A stretch of DNA of 36,857 nt, taken from contig NZ_DATIND010000072.1 in the NCBI RefSeq assembly GCF_035474595.1, positions 1-36,857 of the forward strand. Direction: 5' to 3'. This DNA comes from Longimicrobium sp. (GTDB lineage: Bacteria; Gemmatimonadota; Gemmatimonadetes; Longimicrobiales; Longimicrobiaceae). The position numbers were made by a program, and so were the translations under genes. Shown piece after piece: positions 22,256 to 29,768 of the stretch; position 1 is the first letter of the stretch; the number at the start of each line of letters is the position of its first letter. The notes beneath the pieces were generated by a model. The model saw only the letters and a program-made list of their open reading frames with translations. It had not been told where the DNA came from and did no database searches.

Positions 22256-22744
22256 TCAGGCCGCGTTCTCGGTTGGGCCGGCGGGGGTGCCGCCGTTCTC
22301 CATCCGGCGCCAGGTGTCCAGCATGCGGTCCACCTCGGTGATCAGCAGGCCGTGGAAGCGCTCGGCCTCGCGCAGGCGCCGCTTTCCCTCGGCCATCTGC
22401 GGCGGGAGCGCGGCCTGCGCGTCGCCGAAGATCTTCACCATCTCGCGCCAGCGGCTCTGCGCCACGCGCATGATGTGCTCCCACGGGCTGTCCTGCGCGC
22501 GGTAGAAGTCGCGCCGGTCGCCCAGCGAGCTCACCCGCTCGATCATCCCGAACTGCTCCAGCATCCGGCAGTTGGTGCTCACGCCCGCCTTGCTGGCCTG
22601 CAGCTTTTCCGCGAGCTCGTCGAGCGAGTACGGGCGGCCGCCGATCAGCAGAAGGCCGAAGATGCGTCCCGCGCTGCGGGCCATCCCCTCCTTCTCGCAG
22701 ATCAGCCCCATCCGCTCCACGAACTGCTGCACCGACTCGTCCAC
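22256..22744 (-). CDS. MarR/GbsR-like transcriptional regulator of the efflux operon
   Basis: This 162-residue protein has a winged helix-turn-helix (about 25-90: RSAGRIFGLLLIGGRPYSLD, then ELAEKLQASKAGVSTNCRML). The C-terminus is a long dimerisation helix. The sequence GLICEKEGMARSAGRIFGLL is characteristic of the GbsR subgroup. As first gene of the operon with a palindrome over its promoter, it probably represses itself and the pump genes and responds to a pump substrate; the ligand is unknown. Confidence 0.88.
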   Translation of the reverse strand: MDESVQQFVERMGLICEKEGMARSAGRIFGLLLIGGRPYSLDELAEKLQASKAGVSTNCRMLEQFGMIERVSSLGDRRDFYRAQDSPWEHIMRVAQSRWREMVKIFGDAQAALPPQMAEGKRRLREAERFHGLLITEVDRMLDTWRRMENGGTPAGPTENAA

Positions 22745-22781
22745 AGTGTGTCTCCTGTGATGGCTTCCTCATTCTGCCGCA

Positions 22782-22836
22782 ACGATATCAGTATCTGACC
22801 GTTCAGTCAATCCTGAACGATACAAAACATCTGACC
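22782..22836 (-). promoter_or_regulatory. Efflux operon promoter with overlapping palindromic operator
   Basis: On the minus strand TTGACT (22805-22810) and TATCGT (22782-22787) are spaced 17 nt. The -35 box lies inside a perfect palindrome, GTTCAG-GATTGA-CTGAAC (22801-22818). GGTCAGAT also occurs twice as a direct repeat (22793-22800 and 22829-22836), flanking the palindrome. It lies about 40 nt before the regulator start. Confidence 0.6.
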
Positions 22837-23000
22837 GAGCTGAATTCATCGAAAGATAAGTCGCGGCGCCACAATGAGATGTGGCGCGTGGAGGAAACTA
22901 CTGATTCCGATCGAGAGATTCCTGACGGGGAAGGTGCCCCGGGAGTGGACGACGAAGAGGTGGGACATCGCCGCCGCACCGGCATCGTCAACAGAAAGAT

Positions 23001-23079
23001 CTCACGCGGGAGACGCGAAGACGCAGAGAACTCACCGCATGGGATGAGTTCTCTGCGTCTCCCCGTCTCCCGCGGTGAG
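23001..23079. repeat. Long intergenic hairpin (GAGACGC...GCGTCTC type)
   Basis: CTCACGCGGGAGACGCGAAG continues as ACGCAGAGAACTCA, then reverses after a 10-nt loop (TGAGTTCTCTGCGTCTCCCC, GTCTCCCGCGGTGAG). The style resembles the hairpin at 135-189 and the end of the window (36832-36857). The divergent region 22840-23367 holds no other supported feature. Confidence 0.7.
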
Positions 23080-23367
23080 GCCCATCTGTCTGGGAGCGTT
23101 GGAGATGGCGCAAATCACAGGGAAAGGAGCAGCTGCTCGCAACCCGCCCGGGGAATCATCCGTATGGATGGAGGGGCGAAGATCGGCCGGGGGAGTGGAC
23201 GGATTCGCAATGATCGCATACATTTACCGCCTTCGGCACGAGCTCCGGGGCGGCACGCCCGGCCGGGAGCCTGCTTCCCCGATGTTTCCGTTGGGCCCTC
23301 ACCTCCAGCAGCGGCTGAACGCGCCGGCACTTCCCGCCGCCGTGCGCCCGGGCCGCGGACCCCTGCC

Positions 23368-24063
23368 ATGAGCTCTATCTTCGACAAGATCAAGGACGTC
23401 GGCAAGGACGCGCTCGGCACCTTCGTCGTGCTCGACGAGGATGGCAACGAGCAGCCGCAGGGCGCTCCCGGGGCCCCCGCCGACGCCACGCTGGCCGCCC
23501 CCGTCCGGGGCGCCGCCGCCGGGCCCGCGCAGCAGGGCGCCGTGCCGGTTCCCGCCGTGGCCGCCGCGCCCGACGCCGAGTTCGTGCAGCAGCTGCAGGC
23601 GGCGGTGGACGGAAGCAGGAAGCCGGCGCTGAAGCAGTTCCGCACGCTCTTCGCCGCGCTGGGCGCGGTGGCCGACGAGGGCACGCGCACGCAGCTGGCC
23701 GTATCGGCCGCGCAGGCCAGCCACGGCGTGAGCGCCACGCAGATCGCCGAGGCCATCGCCGACCGCATGCAGATCCTGGCGGGCGAGAAGGCCGCCTTCG
23801 ACAAGGCCGTGCAGGAAGAGACGGCGCAGTCGGTGGGCGGCACGCAGGCCGAGATCGAGAAGACGCGCGCCGAGATCACCCGGCGCATCGAGGAGATCAA
23901 GGCGCTGGAGGCCAAGGCCGCCGAGCTCGACAAGCAGGCCCGCGAGGCGCGCGCCGCCATCGACGCCAACTCGGCGCGCTTCGCCGCCAGCTACGCCGTG
24001 GTCCAGGCCGAGCTCGAGGCCGAGCGCTCCCGCATCGCCCCCTTCCTCACAACCGCGAAGTAG
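23368..24063 (+). CDS. Alanine-rich coiled-coil protein of the ABC-OmpA cluster
   Basis: This 231-residue soluble protein has an N-terminus (MSSIFDKIKDVGKDALGTFV) that may form an amphipathic helix. An Ala/Pro-rich linker follows (residues 30-65), then a helical domain (70-145). The rest is a coiled coil (about 145-215: AEIEKTRAEITRRIEEIKAL, then EAKAAELDKQAREARA). No signal peptide is present. It lies 7 nt before the next coiled-coil gene, so the two are co-transcribed and may interact. The general look recalls PspA-like or scaffold proteins, but no family is recognised. No good ribosome site is visible. Confidence 0.75.
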   Translation: MSSIFDKIKDVGKDALGTFVVLDEDGNEQPQGAPGAPADATLAAPVRGAAAGPAQQGAVPVPAVAAAPDAEFVQQLQAAVDGSRKPALKQFRTLFAALGAVADEGTRTQLAVSAAQASHGVSATQIAEAIADRMQILAGEKAAFDKAVQEETAQSVGGTQAEIEKTRAEITRRIEEIKALEAKAAELDKQAREARAAIDANSARFAASYAVVQAELEAERSRIAPFLTTAK

Positions 24064-24070
24064 CCCCGCG

Positions 24071-25120
24071 ATGGAGACCTCCGCTACCGCCGGCGCGCCC
24101 AAGGCCGCCCGCACCTTCTGGCAGCGCCCCGAGGGCAAGGTGGGCGCCGGGATCATGGCCGGCCTGGGCGTGGCCATCGCCTGGGCGTTCGTGCACTTCC
24201 TGCCCAAGCTGATCGAGATCGCCCAGAACACCCTGTACCTGGCCTTCCTGGTGGGGGTGCTGGCGCTCGTCTACTTCACCGTGTTCGTGTGGGACCGGCC
24301 GCGCACGCTGCTGTTCTACTCGCTGCAGATGATCAGCCGCTGGGTCACCGGCAACTTCGTGGAGCTGGACCCGGTTTCGATCCTGAAGAGCTTCGTGCGG
24401 CAGATGGAGAAGCGCCGCGAGGTGATCCAGGACCGCCTGGCCCGCATCGTGGGCGTGCGGCGGATGGTGGAGGCCAAGATCGCCCGCAGCGAGAAGGAGC
24501 GGCAGGACGCCCTCCGCCTCGCGAAGGCCGCGCAGGCCACGCACGACGAGGACGGGCTGAACGCGCACGCCGAGATCGCCGCGCGCCGCGCGCGCGACAT
24601 CGAGGAGTACCGCTCGATGCAGGAGCAGATGCTCAACATCGAGAAGCTCCTGCAGCGGGTGATGCGCCGCGCCGACTACCACATCCAGACCGCGCGCGAC
24701 GAGGCCAACCAGCTGGCCGACAAGCACACCATCACCGGCGCGGTCGCCTCGGCCACCGCCGCCGCGCAGGGGATCTTCGGCGACACCGACCTGGCCGAGG
24801 TGCGCGACATGGCCGCCGAGCGCATCCGCGACGACTACGAGAAGCGCCTGGGCGAGCTGCAGACGCTGATCGACCTGACCGACTTCGACCACGCGGTGGA
24901 CCTGAACCAGATGGCCTTCCGCCAGGAAGGGCTGACGCAGCTGATGGAGGCGGAGAAGAAGGTGACCGCCGCCGAGCTGGCCGACCCCGCCGCGACCTCG
25001 GCGGGCGCCGGCGCCGCGCTGCTGGCGCAGGCCGAGTCGATGGGCGGTGGATCGGGCGGCGCCGCGCCGCCGGCCGCGACCCCGGAGAACCGCTGGCGCG
25101 GGAAGCTGCGGAGACAGTAG
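24071..25120 (+). CDS. Two-TM membrane protein with long coiled coil
   Basis: This 349-residue protein has residues 24-48 (KVGAGIMAGLGVAIAWAFVH) and 53-75 (LYLAFLVGVLALVYFTVFVW) as membrane helices. The rest is cytoplasmic and largely helical, with a charged coiled coil at about 115-215 (KRREVIQDRLARIVGVRRMV onward). The C-terminal tail is Gly/Ala-rich and ends NRWRGKLRRQ. It probably anchors a cytoplasmic assembly at the membrane. It is followed by a hairpin, then by the OmpA-fusion and ABC genes on the same strand. No family is recognised. Confidence 0.8.
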   Translation: METSATAGAPKAARTFWQRPEGKVGAGIMAGLGVAIAWAFVHFLPKLIEIAQNTLYLAFLVGVLALVYFTVFVWDRPRTLLFYSLQMISRWVTGNFVELDPVSILKSFVRQMEKRREVIQDRLARIVGVRRMVEAKIARSEKERQDALRLAKAAQATHDEDGLNAHAEIAARRARDIEEYRSMQEQMLNIEKLLQRVMRRADYHIQTARDEANQLADKHTITGAVASATAAAQGIFGDTDLAEVRDMAAERIRDDYEKRLGELQTLIDLTDFDHAVDLNQMAFRQEGLTQLMEAEKKVTAAELADPAATSAGAGAALLAQAESMGGGSGGAAPPAATPENRWRGKLRRQ

Positions 25121-25126
25121 AAAAGA

Positions 25127-25201
25127 AAGTGCTGAGTGCCGAGTGCTGAGTGCCCGGCAGCACCGATCGCACTCAGCACTCAGCACTTCAGTAGAGTTTT
25201 T
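25127..25201 (+). terminator. Hairpin of AGTGCTGAGTGC repeats with T-run
   Basis: AAGTGCTGAGTGC at 25127 is repeated as GAGTGCTGAGTGC and pairs with GCACTCAGCACTCAGCACTT (25170-25189). GTTTTT follows about 7 nt later. It may end or attenuate the transcript of the two coiled-coil genes before the OmpA-fusion gene. The same simple repeat occurs in other gaps. Confidence 0.5.
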
Positions 25202-25236
25202 GCCGGCGAAGTGAACCCGAACCCCGTTTTCCTACC

Positions 25237-27084
25237 ATGCAACTGACATCGACGGGCCAGAAGACCGTCCGCATCCTGGGCGGGCTGGCCGTGATCGCGG
25301 CGCTGGGCTTGGGGCTGCGCTACGCGGCCCAGCACGGCTACGGCCGCCAGATCATGAAGGCCCTCGTTCCCGAAAAGGTGAGCGGGCTGGACAGCGGCTC
25401 CGACATCGGCAACGGCTTCGCCACCGGCACGGGCACCGTGGCCCTGGCGCCGCTCCCCACCGACCGCCCAGCCGAGATGCCCGGCGCCCCCGAGGTGCGC
25501 ATCAACTTCTGGGCGTGGAACTCCCAGATGGGGTGCCTCTACTCCAACGGCGGCCCGGTGACCACGCAGGGCTCGCTGATGGAGAAGCAGGGCGTCAAGG
25601 TCCGCATCGACCGGCAGGACGACAACACCCAGCTCATGGCGCAGCTCACCGCGCTGGCCAAGGGGCTGCACGACGGCCAGGCGCAGCCCGCCGCCGGCGT
25701 GCACTTCGTGGGCATCATGGGCGACGGGTCGGGCGCCTTCCTGGCCGCGCTGAACAAGCAGCTGGTGGACTCGTTCGGCGAGGACTACCGCGCCGAGATC
25801 ATCGGCAGCTGCGGCTACTCGCGCGGCGAGGACAAGCTGATGGGGCCGCAGAAGTGGCGCGACAACCCGCAGAGCATGCGGGGCGCCGTGGTGGCCGGCG
25901 TGCTGCGCGACGGCGACTGGAACATCGCCCAGCGCTTCATGGGCGACAACGGCATTCCCAACAACCCCGACGAGACCACCTACGACCCCAACGCGGTCAA
26001 CTGGGTGAACACGTCGAGCTACGTGGAGGCGGCCGAGAAGTACGTGGCCAACTACTGCGAGGACCGCAAGGTGGTGGTCGACGGGAAGCCGACCGGCGAG
26101 ACCAAGAAGGTGTGCGTGGACGGCATCGTCACCTGGACGCCGGCCGACGTGACCGCGGCGCGCGAGCGCGGCGGGATCGTGAGCATCGTGTCGACCAAGG
26201 AGTACACGTCGCAGATGCCGCACGTGATCATCGGCATCCACAAGTGGAACCAGCAGAACCGGCAGACGGTGGAGAAGATGCTCACCGCCTTCCTGCAGGG
26301 CGGCGACCAGGTGCTGCACCACCAGGAGGCGCTGCACCGCGCCGCCGAGATCAGCCAGCAGATCTACAACGAGAAGGGCGCCGACGCCGCGTTCTGGGAG
26401 AAGTACTACCGCGGCGTGACCGAGGCCGACAAGACGGGGATCCAGGTGGACCTCGGTGGATCGAAGGCCAACAACCTGGCCGACAACCTGGTGCTCTTCG
26501 GCCTGGCGCCGGGGACAACTCCGGAGACCAGCCGCTTCCGCGCCACCTACACGGTGTTCGGCAACATCGTGAAGCAGCAGTACCCGCAGCTGGTGCCCAG
26601 CATTCCGCCGGTGGACCAGATCGTGGACGTGAGCTACCTGCAGGCCGTGGCGCAGCGCGCCGGCGGCACGCAGGCCGCCGCCGCCGCCGCCGAGACGCAG
26701 ACGTACAACGGCAGCGGCAACGTCTCCCGCGTGGTGGGCCGCCGCAACGTCTCCATCACCTTCGAGACCGGCTCGGCCAACTTCACCCCGGCGGGCGAGC
26801 AGCAGCTGGAGCAGCTCTTCAACGAGCTGTCCATCAACTCGCTGACGGTGGAGATCCACGGCCACACCGACAACGTGGGGAACCCCGACGCCAACCAGCA
26901 GCTGTCGGAAGACCGCGCGATGGCGGTGAAGAAGTGGCTGGAGCAGCGCTCGGCCAGCACCTTCCCGCAGGGCCGCATCCGCATCTTCGCCCACGGGTCG
27001 ACCATGCCGATCGAGTCCAACCGGACGGCCGAGGGGCGGGCGGCCAACCGCCGCGTGGAAGTCGTGATCGGCACCAACAGCTGA
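25237..27084 (+). CDS. Membrane-anchored solute-binding-like protein fused to an OmpA domain
   Basis: This 615-residue protein has one N-terminal membrane helix (residues 11-30, VRILGGLAVIAALGLGLRYA), which looks like an anchor because no cleavage site follows. Residues 85-480 resemble a type 2 periplasmic binding protein of the nitrate/taurine class (EVRINFWAWNSQMG, LMEKQGVKVRIDRQDDNTQL), with an extra Cys-containing insertion (YCEDRKVV..KKVCVDG). Residues 504-612 are an OmpA/MotB-like peptidoglycan-binding domain. It has FETGSANFTPAGEQQL, HGHTDNVGNPDANQQLS with Asp545, and NRTAEGRAANRRVEV with Arg605/606, the expected diaminopimelate contacts. The permease and ATPase genes follow directly. 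The fusion would tie a transporter's binding module to the cell wall. Confidence 0.88.
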   Translation: MQLTSTGQKTVRILGGLAVIAALGLGLRYAAQHGYGRQIMKALVPEKVSGLDSGSDIGNGFATGTGTVALAPLPTDRPAEMPGAPEVRINFWAWNSQMGCLYSNGGPVTTQGSLMEKQGVKVRIDRQDDNTQLMAQLTALAKGLHDGQAQPAAGVHFVGIMGDGSGAFLAALNKQLVDSFGEDYRAEIIGSCGYSRGEDKLMGPQKWRDNPQSMRGAVVAGVLRDGDWNIAQRFMGDNGIPNNPDETTYDPNAVNWVNTSSYVEAAEKYVANYCEDRKVVVDGKPTGETKKVCVDGIVTWTPADVTAARERGGIVSIVSTKEYTSQMPHVIIGIHKWNQQNRQTVEKMLTAFLQGGDQVLHHQEALHRAAEISQQIYNEKGADAAFWEKYYRGVTEADKTGIQVDLGGSKANNLADNLVLFGLAPGTTPETSRFRATYTVFGNIVKQQYPQLVPSIPPVDQIVDVSYLQAVAQRAGGTQAAAAAAETQTYNGSGNVSRVVGRRNVSITFETGSANFTPAGEQQLEQLFNELSINSLTVEIHGHTDNVGNPDANQQLSEDRAMAVKKWLEQRSASTFPQGRIRIFAHGSTMPIESNRTAEGRAANRRVEVVIGTNS

Positions 27085-27178
27085 TCGGACCAGGCAGCAC
27101 CGGCCGGGGCGCGGGGGGAACCTCTCCGCGCCCCGGGCGCGTCTCCACCTTCTCCCTTTCCCAACCGACGTCCAGCCG

Positions 27179-27964
27179 ATGCCTTCACTCGGTCCCGCGC
27201 TCCGGCCCAACCAGTGGGTCCCGCAGCGCACCTACCTGAGCATGGCCGCCGCCTGGGGCGGCGCCGTGATCCTCCTCTGGCTCTTCGCCTCGGGGATCTT
27301 TCCGTCGCCGGCCAAGGTGGCCGAGGCGCTCCGCACGCTCACCGCGCAGCAGGGGCTGCTGGGCGAGCTGCTCACCAGCCTCACGCTGTTCGGCGAGAGC
27401 CTGCTGATCGCGGTGCTCATCTCCTTCGCGCTGGCGTACCTGAGCGTGGTCCCCGCGCTGCGCCCCATCGTCACCGCGCTCACCAAGGCGCGCTTCCTCA
27501 GCCTGGTGGGCTTCACCTTCGTCTTCACCCTGCTCTTCAACGGCGGGCACTCGCTGAAGCTGGCGCTGCTGGTGTTCGGCATCTCGGCCTTCCTGCTGAC
27601 CTCGATGGTCGACATCGTGGCGGCCGTGCCCACCGAGAAGCTGGACCACGCGCGCACGCTGCGCATGGGCGACTGGCGCGTGGTGTGGGAGGTCGTTGTC
27701 CTCGGCCAGATGGGCGCCGCCTTCGACGCCATCCGCCAGAACGCGGCGATGGGGTGGATGATGCTGACCATGGTGGAGGGGCTGGTCCGCGGCGAGGGCG
27801 GGATCGGGACCATGCTGATGGACCAGCAGAAGCACTTCAACCTGGCCGCCATCGTGGCCGTGCAGGGGGTGTTCCTGATCGCCGGGTTCTTCCAGGACGC
27901 GTTCCTGGCCTGGATGAAGGGGGTGCTGGTTCCCAGCGCCGCCCTGGTCACCGCGCGCCGCTGA
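27179..27964 (+). CDS. ABC permease, TauC/SsuC-like
   Basis: This 261-residue inner-membrane permease has about six hydrophobic segments. The segment FPSPAKVAEALRTL after the first helix and the loop EKLDHARTLRMGDWRVVWEV (the EAA-type ATPase contact) are typical of nitrate/sulfonate/taurine permeases. No ribosome site is obvious, but the frame begins 95 nt behind the OmpA fusion and 11 nt before the ATPase gene. With its neighbours it would make a transporter or an ATP-driven envelope device. Confidence 0.88.
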   Translation: MPSLGPALRPNQWVPQRTYLSMAAAWGGAVILLWLFASGIFPSPAKVAEALRTLTAQQGLLGELLTSLTLFGESLLIAVLISFALAYLSVVPALRPIVTALTKARFLSLVGFTFVFTLLFNGGHSLKLALLVFGISAFLLTSMVDIVAAVPTEKLDHARTLRMGDWRVVWEVVVLGQMGAAFDAIRQNAAMGWMMLTMVEGLVRGEGGIGTMLMDQQKHFNLAAIVAVQGVFLIAGFFQDAFLAWMKGVLVPSAALVTARR

Positions 27965-27975
27965 GGAGGGCAACC

Positions 27976-28806
27976 ATGAGCACCCAGCACGCGTACGAGC
28001 GCAAGAGCGTTCTCGTCGACATCCAGGGCGTGACCTTCGCGCGGGGCGGCGTTCCCATCCTGCGCGAGGTGAACGCGCAGATCCGCGACGTGGTGCGCCC
28101 CGGGGTGAAGCAGGGGCAGATCGTGGGGCTCCTGGGCCCGTCGGGCGTGGGAAAGACCACGCTCTTCAAGATCCTGGCGGGGCTGGTGAAGCCCGACGCG
28201 GGAACGGTGAAGATCGGCGAGAAGGGGATTCCCGCTTCGCCCGGCCTGGTGGGCGTGGTGGCGCAGAACTACATCCTCTTCGAGCACCGCACCGTCCTGG
28301 GCAACCTCGTCATCGCGGCGAAGCAGGCGGGGATGAAGGCGGACGACGCGAAGGCGGCGGCCATGAAGTACCTGGAGCGCTTCGGGCTGCAGGCGCACGC
28401 CGGCAAGTACCCCGTGCAGCTCTCGGGCGGGCAGCGGCAGCGGGTGGCCATCGCCCAGCAGCTGCTGTGCAGCGAGAACTACCTGGTGATGGACGAGCCC
28501 TTCAGCGGGCTGGACGTGCTGCAGCAGGAGAACGTGCACGCGCTGCTGCAGGAGGTCAGCCTGACCAACGAGGAGAACACGCTCATCATCGTCACCCACG
28601 ACGTGTCGGCCGCCGTGGCGGTGTGCGACACCATCTGGCTGATGGGGCGCGACCGCGACCCGCAGGGGAACGTGATCCCCGGCGCGCGCATCGTGGAGGA
28701 GATCGACCTGATCGAGCGCGACCTGTGCTGGCACCCCGACATCCGCCTGCGCCCGGAGTACATCCAGCTGGTGAACGAGATCAAGGAGCGCTTCCACACG
28801 CTCTGA
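27976..28806 (+). CDS. ABC ATPase, TauB/SsuB-like
   Basis: This 276-residue ATPase is complete: Walker A GPSGVGKT (54-61), Q-loop Gln97, signature LSGGQ (149-153), Walker B LVMDEP (170-175) and switch His208. It has a short insertion before Walker A (RDVVRPGVKQGQIV) and a C-terminal extension of about 45 residues rich in charged residues (LIERDLCWHPDIRLRPEYIQ). The extension also occurs in some nitrate-type ATPases. The ribosome site is GGAGGG, 5 nt before ATG. A hairpin follows. Confidence 0.93.
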   Translation: MSTQHAYERKSVLVDIQGVTFARGGVPILREVNAQIRDVVRPGVKQGQIVGLLGPSGVGKTTLFKILAGLVKPDAGTVKIGEKGIPASPGLVGVVAQNYILFEHRTVLGNLVIAAKQAGMKADDAKAAAMKYLERFGLQAHAGKYPVQLSGGQRQRVAIAQQLLCSENYLVMDEPFSGLDVLQQENVHALLQEVSLTNEENTLIIVTHDVSAAVAVCDTIWLMGRDRDPQGNVIPGARIVEEIDLIERDLCWHPDIRLRPEYIQLVNEIKERFHTL

Positions 28807-28827
28807 CCGCGCCCCAAGCGGCTGGCC

Positions 28828-28862
28828 GAGAGCGGCCTCCGCCCCGCGCGGAGGCCGCTCTC
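28828..28862 (+). terminator. Terminator hairpin behind the ABC-OmpA cluster
   Basis: GAGAGCGGCCTCC at 28828-28840 pairs perfectly with GGAGGCCGCTCTC at 28850-28862, 21 nt behind the ATPase stop. There is no T-tract. Confidence 0.65.
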
Positions 28863-29019
28863 GCGCGTCCGGCGGAAACGCCTGTTACACGCCGGGTGTC
28901 CTGCGATCGGGGAGATTGGGGGATCGGTGGATGGGGATGCGGGATGCGGCTCGGCAAACAGGTGACGGCCCCGCGCCCGCGGGAGTCATCCCCCGGGGCT
29001 GGCCGTGGAGAACGACGAC

Positions 29020-29331
29020 ATGCAGGCGGACGTTCCGCCCTGGAGAGATGATCGCTTGGAGACGATGGGGATGAACCGCAGTGCCCTGTGGTCCGCGGTG
29101 GCCGACGCCACCCGGCCGCTGCAGCCGCCCGACACCGACAAGCGCGACGCGCTGGGCCGCGTGGTGCGGGCGATCGAGGACGCGCGCGACGCCGGCATCG
29201 ACTCGGCGGAGATGGCCCAGGTGCGCGGACTGGCCCTGGTGGCGCTCAGCGACGGCGCGCGCCCGAAGCTGGTTTCGGCCATGGCCAGGATCTACGGCAC
29301 CGCCATCGTAGAGCGCGCCAAGGCCCGGTGA
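29020..29331 (+). CDS. Small hypothetical helical protein
   Basis: From the ATG at 29020 this is 103 residues; the frame also allows GTG at 29005 and ATG at 29065 or 29071 (GGAG about 9 nt upstream of the last). The sequence is helix-rich (DKRDALGRVVRAIEDARDAG, GLALVALSDGARPKLVSAMA) with no signal or membrane segment. It follows the ATPase gene after a hairpin and is itself followed by a strong terminator at 29358. Whether it belongs to the transporter is open. Confidence 0.6.
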   Translation: MQADVPPWRDDRLETMGMNRSALWSAVADATRPLQPPDTDKRDALGRVVRAIEDARDAGIDSAEMAQVRGLALVALSDGARPKLVSAMARIYGTAIVERAKAR

Positions 29332-29357
29332 CGCGGAGGCGTCGCATCTGCGAATGA

Positions 29358-29395
29358 AAGCGGCCGCGGACACCTGGGGGTGTTCGCGGCCGCTT
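29358..29395 (+). terminator. Terminator hairpin
   Basis: AAGCGGCCGCGGACACC pairs with GGTGTTCGCGGCCGCTT (one wobble), followed by CGTGTTT. A 17-bp stem of this strength fits an intrinsic terminator of the small gene. Confidence 0.7.
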
Positions 29396-29493
29396 CGTGT
29401 TTCCGCTCGACTCCGCCCGGGATGAGCTGCGCGCACGACCACGATGGATGGAAGGGAGGCATCCTCAGGGGCGGAACTGGCTGCCGAGCCGAA

Positions 29494-29569
29494 CAGCCTC
29501 GCGTAGTTTGCGAGGCATCCCCTAGTTGTTGCTGCGGCTTCAGCCGCCGGTAAGCGGGCCAGCCGCGAG
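29494..29569 (+). repeat. Dispersed intergenic repeat, copy 2 (TAGTTGTTGCTGCG type)
   Basis: It matches 10603-10675: CAGCCTCGCGTAGTTTGCGAGG, then TCCCCTAGTTGTTGCTGCGG, CTTCAGCCGCCGG and GGCCAGCCGCGA. Both copies lie in gaps between genes. Confidence 0.75.
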
Positions 29570-29599
29570 TCTCCTGAACGCACGTGCATCCGAGGCCAC

Positions 29600-29666
29600 A
29601 GATCCTTCGGCCTGCAACCGCTTGCGTGCAAATCGGTTGCGGTTTGGCCGGCCTCAGGATGACGTC
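29600..29666 (+). repeat. Dispersed repeat related to the 12620-12855 element
   Basis: GATCCTTCGGCCTGCAACCG, a short internal hairpin (GCAACCG...CGGTTGC), then GGCCGGCCTCAGGATGACGT. It corresponds to 12788-12855. The rest of the gap 29396-29768 holds no gene. Confidence 0.75.
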
Positions 29667-29713
29667 GGCAGGGCGGGGTGTGCGGGGGATACCATCCTCC
29701 CGCGGACGAAAGA

Positions 29714-29745
29714 CGGGGCGGCGAGGAAGGATCCTCGCCGCCCCG
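29714..29745 (-). terminator. Terminator hairpin behind protease 1
   Basis: CGGGGCGGCGAGGA at 29714-29727 pairs perfectly with TCCTCGCCGCCCCG at 29732-29745. It lies 24 nt behind the minus-strand stop at 29769. Confidence 0.65.
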
Positions 29746-29768
29746 ATCGACATCTCCCGATTCGTCCG

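Noticed and set aside
23001-23079. Possible CRISPR-like or attachment-site repeat
   Set aside because: It is a single long hairpin with no spaced repeat units and no cas or integrase gene.
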